Source: an uncultured Eubacterium sp. (GTDB taxonomy: Bacteria; Bacillota; Clostridia; Lachnospirales; Lachnospiraceae). Taken from it: a DNA stretch of 64,000 bases. How positions within the stretch are numbered: position 1 is the first letter of the stretch; each line of letters opens with the position of its first letter. Made by a program: the position numbers and the translations under genes. The stretch covers positions 1 through 64,000 of the forward strand of contig CAMUML010000010.1 in the NCBI GenBank assembly GCA_947089855.1, in the 5' to 3' direction. The notes under the pieces were generated by a model. That model was not told the origin of the DNA. It ran no database searches and was given only the letters and a program-made list of their open reading frames with translations. Below are positions 61,456 to 64,000 of the stretch, one piece after another.

Positions 61456-62838
61456 TTGGATAGCCAAAAAATAGGGCAGGTAGAAAAACAGGGCATGGAA
61501 GTGGATTTATTAAATGGAGGTATTTTCCTGTCCATGCTCAAATTTGCAATCCCCATTTTCTTTTCCAACCTGTTCCAGCAGCTATACAACACGATGGACA
61601 CCGTTATTGTTGGGAATATTTTGGGGGAAACGTCGCTTGCAGCGATGGGTGCGGCAACACCTGTCTATGATCTGATGATCGGGTTTGCATTAGGGGTTGG
61701 GAATGGATTATCGATCGTGTCAGCCAGAAGCTATGGTTCCAAAGACCAGGAACTGCTCAAACGTTCGGTGGCCGTTTCAATCGTAATTGGGGCAGGCATC
61801 TCGCTGGTATTGACAGTGGGGGCCAGGTGGTTTTTGCTTCCGTTTATGGAGCTGCTGCATACGCCGGAAGAAATCTTATCTGAGTCCTATGGCTATATTT
61901 CGACCATCACATTGTTTACCGCTGTGATGTTTGCTTATAACCTGTGTGCGGGGATTTTAAGGGCGGTTGGGAACAGTTTTATGCCGCTTGTTTTTCTGGC
62001 GTTTTCTTCGGTGCTGAATATTGCGCTTGATTTCTTGTTTATTTCTGGCCTGCATATGGGGGTCCGGGGCGCTGCGGCTGCAACGGTGCTGGCACAGGGG
62101 GTATCTGCCGTATTATGCTTGATTTACATAAACAGCCGGGTAAAATTTTTGATACCTGGCAAAGCCCATTTTGTACCGGATAAGGAACTGTATTTGGAAA
62201 TGGCTGCGCAGGGGTTTTCGATGGGCTTTATGGGCTGTATTGTTTCGGCGGGAAGCGCCATTTTACAGATAGGCATCAATGGCTTAGGCTACCTGGTCAT
62301 TGCGGGGCATACGGCGGCAAGGAAGATATACCAGTTTGGCATGATGCCGTTTGTTGCTATGGTTATGTCGGTAGGGACATTTGCATCGCAAAATTACGGC
62401 GCAGGGCAGATAGGCCGGATCCGCAAGGCAATGAAATACGCGTATTTATATAATATCCTGGTTACCCTTGCCATGACGGCGGTATTTGGGCTCTTTGCCC
62501 CAAAGCTGGTCCAGCTGGTTTCCGGTTCTAATGAGCGGGTCGTAATAGAAAACGGAAGCAGGTATTTAAGGGTCGTCGCACCAGCCTATATTGTATTGGG
62601 CCTGGTCAACGATACCCGGACAGCCCTGCAGTCCATTGGGAAGAAGATCCTGCCTATCCTATCCAGTGTGATAGAACTTTTTGGAAAAATAATATTTGTA
62701 TTGGCCTTTATCCCAAAATACCAGTACAATGCAGTGATTTTTTGCGAACCGGTGATCTGGTGTTTTATGGCAGTAGAGCTGCTGGCAGCTTTTTGGAGCA
62801 ATGAAGAAATAAAAGGGGGTAAAGTGCATGAATCTTGA
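61456..62838 (+). CDS. MATE-family efflux transporter
   Basis: A 460-aa polytopic protein with 12 helices. MATE features are MLKFAIPIFFSNLFQQLYNTMDTVIVGNILGETSLAAMGAA at the N-terminus (in parts), GVGNGLSIVSARSYGSKD in helix 2 and VAMVMSVGTFASQNYGAGQ in the second half. It begins with TTG (61456) nine bases after GGAGGG; an ATG at 61498 is the fallback. Its place right after modC suggests shared transcription. Whether it moves a pathway product or an unrelated compound is unknown. Confidence 0.92.
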   Translation: MDSQKIGQVEKQGMEVDLLNGGIFLSMLKFAIPIFFSNLFQQLYNTMDTVIVGNILGETSLAAMGAATPVYDLMIGFALGVGNGLSIVSARSYGSKDQELLKRSVAVSIVIGAGISLVLTVGARWFLLPFMELLHTPEEILSESYGYISTITLFTAVMFAYNLCAGILRAVGNSFMPLVFLAFSSVLNIALDFLFISGLHMGVRGAAAATVLAQGVSAVLCLIYINSRVKFLIPGKAHFVPDKELYLEMAAQGFSMGFMGCIVSAGSAILQIGINGLGYLVIAGHTAARKIYQFGMMPFVAMVMSVGTFASQNYGAGQIGRIRKAMKYAYLYNILVTLAMTAVFGLFAPKLVQLVSGSNERVVIENGSRYLRVVAPAYIVLGLVNDTRTALQSIGKKILPILSSVIELFGKIIFVLAFIPKYQYNAVIFCEPVIWCFMAVELLAAFWSNEEIKGGKVHES

Positions 62839-63046
62839 GGATTATACGGCATTTATTTTGGTAGAAACTATGATGGGGCTCTGGATTTTTGCCGGTTATT
62901 ATATGTATAAAGGCAGACGACGCCATCTTTTTAGGATACCCAATCTGGCTTGCGTACCACAATTTGATACAATGCACCCAAGCATGGCTTTGGGTGCATT
63001 TTTAATGATAGGTATATTTTGCAAAAAGAAATCCCGTTGGTTTTGA
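62828..63046 (+). CDS. Small ORF with one hydrophobic helix, doubtful
   Basis: It starts inside the last codons of the MATE gene behind GGGGGTAAAGTGC. The first 30 residues form a plausible transmembrane peptide (YTAFILVETMMGLWIFAGYYM). However, the second half runs through a strong terminator hairpin (62971-63005). It is either a short real membrane peptide gene that extends over its own terminator, or only the first part is meaningful. Confidence 0.3.
   Translation: MNLEDYTAFILVETMMGLWIFAGYYMYKGRRRHLFRIPNLACVPQFDTMHPSMALGAFLMIGIFCKKKSRWF
62971..63005 (+). terminator. Terminator of cofactor/transport operon
   Basis: AATGCACCCAA pairs with TTTGGGTGCATT around GCATGGC-like loop bases, followed by TTTAA. 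It separates the plus-strand operon from the convergent flavin reductase gene. Confidence 0.75.
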
Positions 63047-63058
63047 AGGATGCGTTGC

Positions 63059-63562
63059 TCATCGGCCATCTGCAAGTATTTTGATTTTTGTGAAGTCCAG
63101 ATTGCCGTTTTCATCCAGCCATGCTTCATCACAATGTACAGCTTCAACCGAACCAATAAAGAGGTCGTGGTCGCCGGTCCTTATACAGTCAACTACCTTG
63201 CACTCCATTGAAATCGGGCAGTCAGAAAGCAGAGGGGCATTGACTTTCGTGCCATCCTCCCATTTCAGGTTCAAGGCTTCAAACTTGTCTTCGTCCCTGC
63301 CGGATTTGGAGCCGAGATAATAAAATTCCTGCTCAAATCCTGCTGTTGGGATGTTGACGGCAAACTCCCCGGACTCTTTCACAAGCTCCCATGAGTAATG
63401 GTCCGGCACAATGCCGACTGCCACCATTGGCGGATTACCGGATACGTTTGCAGCATAACCGACCACAAGGGCGTTGTTCCTGCCGTCTTTTCCCCGGCAG
63501 GATACAAGCAGGTTCGGGAATGGTGAAATACAGGCTATTGGGGCTGCTAATTGTTTTTTCAT
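63059..63562 (-). CDS. Flavin reductase-like (flavoredoxin) protein
   Basis: A 167-aa FMN-binding split-barrel protein. Typical blocks are VSCRGKDGRNNALVVGYAANVSGNPPMVAVGI (about 22-52, in parts), HYSWELVKESGEFAVNIPTAGF and MECKVVDCIRTGDHDLFIGSVEAVH (about 118-142). Members reduce flavins or act as electron carriers in anaerobes. TGGAGGTTTTT-type sequence precedes the ATG on the minus strand (CCAGGAGGTTTTT). The upstream MarR gene is probably its regulator. Confidence 0.92.
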   Translation of the reverse strand: MKKQLAAPIACISPFPNLLVSCRGKDGRNNALVVGYAANVSGNPPMVAVGIVPDHYSWELVKESGEFAVNIPTAGFEQEFYYLGSKSGRDEDKFEALNLKWEDGTKVNAPLLSDCPISMECKVVDCIRTGDHDLFIGSVEAVHCDEAWLDENGNLDFTKIKILADGR

Positions 63563-63592
63563 AAAAACCTCCTGGCTTTATATTTTGAAATC

Positions 63593-64000
63593 TTACAATG
63601 TTGTATTTTCTTTCATTGATGACACAATATCAGGCTGGCCGTGGCAGCAGCAAGGCAGATTGGAAAATACTCCGATCAGAAGTTCCAGGCCTTTTTTGAA
63701 ATCGGACAGGTCCTGCGGCTCCATTACTTCTAAAAGCGGGCGGAAGCACCCGGCATCATGCTCTAAAAAGTGTTCCATATACTCAGCGGCTTTATCCGTA
63801 GGACGGATTTTAATGATCCTGCGGTTGGCCGGATCATAGATGCGCTCCACAAGCTCCTGTTCCACAAGGCGGTTGACCATCTGTGTCATTTGCTGTTTCT
63901 GCATTTTGGTGTATTCTGCAAGCTCGGACATGGTCATAATTCCACCGCCCCATTGCAGAGTTCTGATGCAGTAATACATCTCAAGGCTGATCCCTTCGTC
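63593..64000 (-). CDS. MarR-family regulator, 5' end outside window
   Basis: The minus-strand frame is open to the window edge (DEGISLEMYYCIRTLQWGGGIM...), so the N-terminus is missing. The visible 135 residues hold the MarR winged helix (TMSELAEYTKMQKQQMTQMVNRLVEQELVERIYDPANRRIIKIRPTDKA, in parts) and the dimerisation helices. It ends with a Cys/His-rich tail (LPCCCHGQPD) that could sense redox or metal. It lies 30 bases upstream of the flavin reductase gene, probably one transcript. Confidence 0.92.
   Translation of the reverse strand, partial: DEGISLEMYYCIRTLQWGGGIMTMSELAEYTKMQKQQMTQMVNRLVEQELVERIYDPANRRIIKIRPTDKAAEYMEHFLEHDAGCFRPLLEVMEPQDLSDFKKGLELLIGVFSNLPCCCHGQPDIVSSMKENTTL

Overview
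The window reads as chromosome from a Gram-positive anaerobic gut Firmicute, most likely Lachnospiraceae. The signs are strong AGGAGG ribosome sites, mid-40s GC by eye, DUF5688/DUF932/Rpn-type accessory genes, and several flavodoxin and MATE genes. The species is inferred from gene style only.

Region 1 (1-18.7 kb) is an integrated element. It lies between the 3' end of a tRNA-Arg(ACG) gene and a near-identical 79-bp copy of that tRNA end plus its terminator (attL 33-111, attR 18626-18704, 75/79 identical). It encodes a tyrosine recombinase, two excisionase-like HTH proteins, a YqaJ exonuclease with a Rad52-type annealing protein and a stand-alone BRCT domain, an SF3 helicase of the P4/D5 type, DUF932 and DUF5688 proteins, two Rpn/PD-(D/E)XK proteins and scrambled PIN toxin-antitoxin genes. 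There are also several proteins I do not recognise, notably a 703-aa protein with an XRE helix-turn-helix in its middle and a zinc-finger / zinc-ribbon / DUF697 trio. I see no relaxase, conjugation or capsid gene, so it looks like a satellite or cryptic integrative element.

Region 2 (18.7-28.5 kb) is a partly decayed redox and export block: a MATE pseudogene, a flavodoxin lipoprotein, a two-domain secreted esterase, three flavodoxin-type genes (one with an in-frame stop), a broken cyclophilin-like gene, a cupin, an intact MATE pump and a LysR regulator.

Region 3 (28.1-37.7 kb) holds a cell-surface pair bounded by inverted copies of a 116-bp structured repeat: an 1894-aa M60 (enhancin-like) metallopeptidase carrying a dockerin, and a secreted protein with a cohesin-like domain. 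A transposase remnant touches one repeat copy, and a membrane HExxH protein follows the other.

Region 4 (37.8-52.5 kb) is an anaerobic purine/urate catabolic cluster. The minus-strand operon is regulator-ygeX-ygeY-ygeW-arcC. The plus-strand operon is a purine permease-ssnA-ygfK-hydA. A second regulator of the same YheO/DauR-like type and ridA follow. The logic inferred from the families is uptake, ring reduction and opening, transfer of ureido groups to phosphate with ATP made by carbamate kinase, and final cleavage of a diaminopropionate skeleton to pyruvate and ammonia.

Region 5 (52.5-62.8 kb) supplies molybdenum cofactor: a MocA-like/ModE-like fusion, a MoeA-like protein, an XdhC-like protein, MoaA, a MOSC-MogA fusion and ModABC, then a MATE transporter. 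Five short tandem repeats are scattered through it. The molybdenum hydroxylase these genes should serve is not in the window. The right edge holds a flavin reductase-like gene and a MarR regulator cut by the window end.
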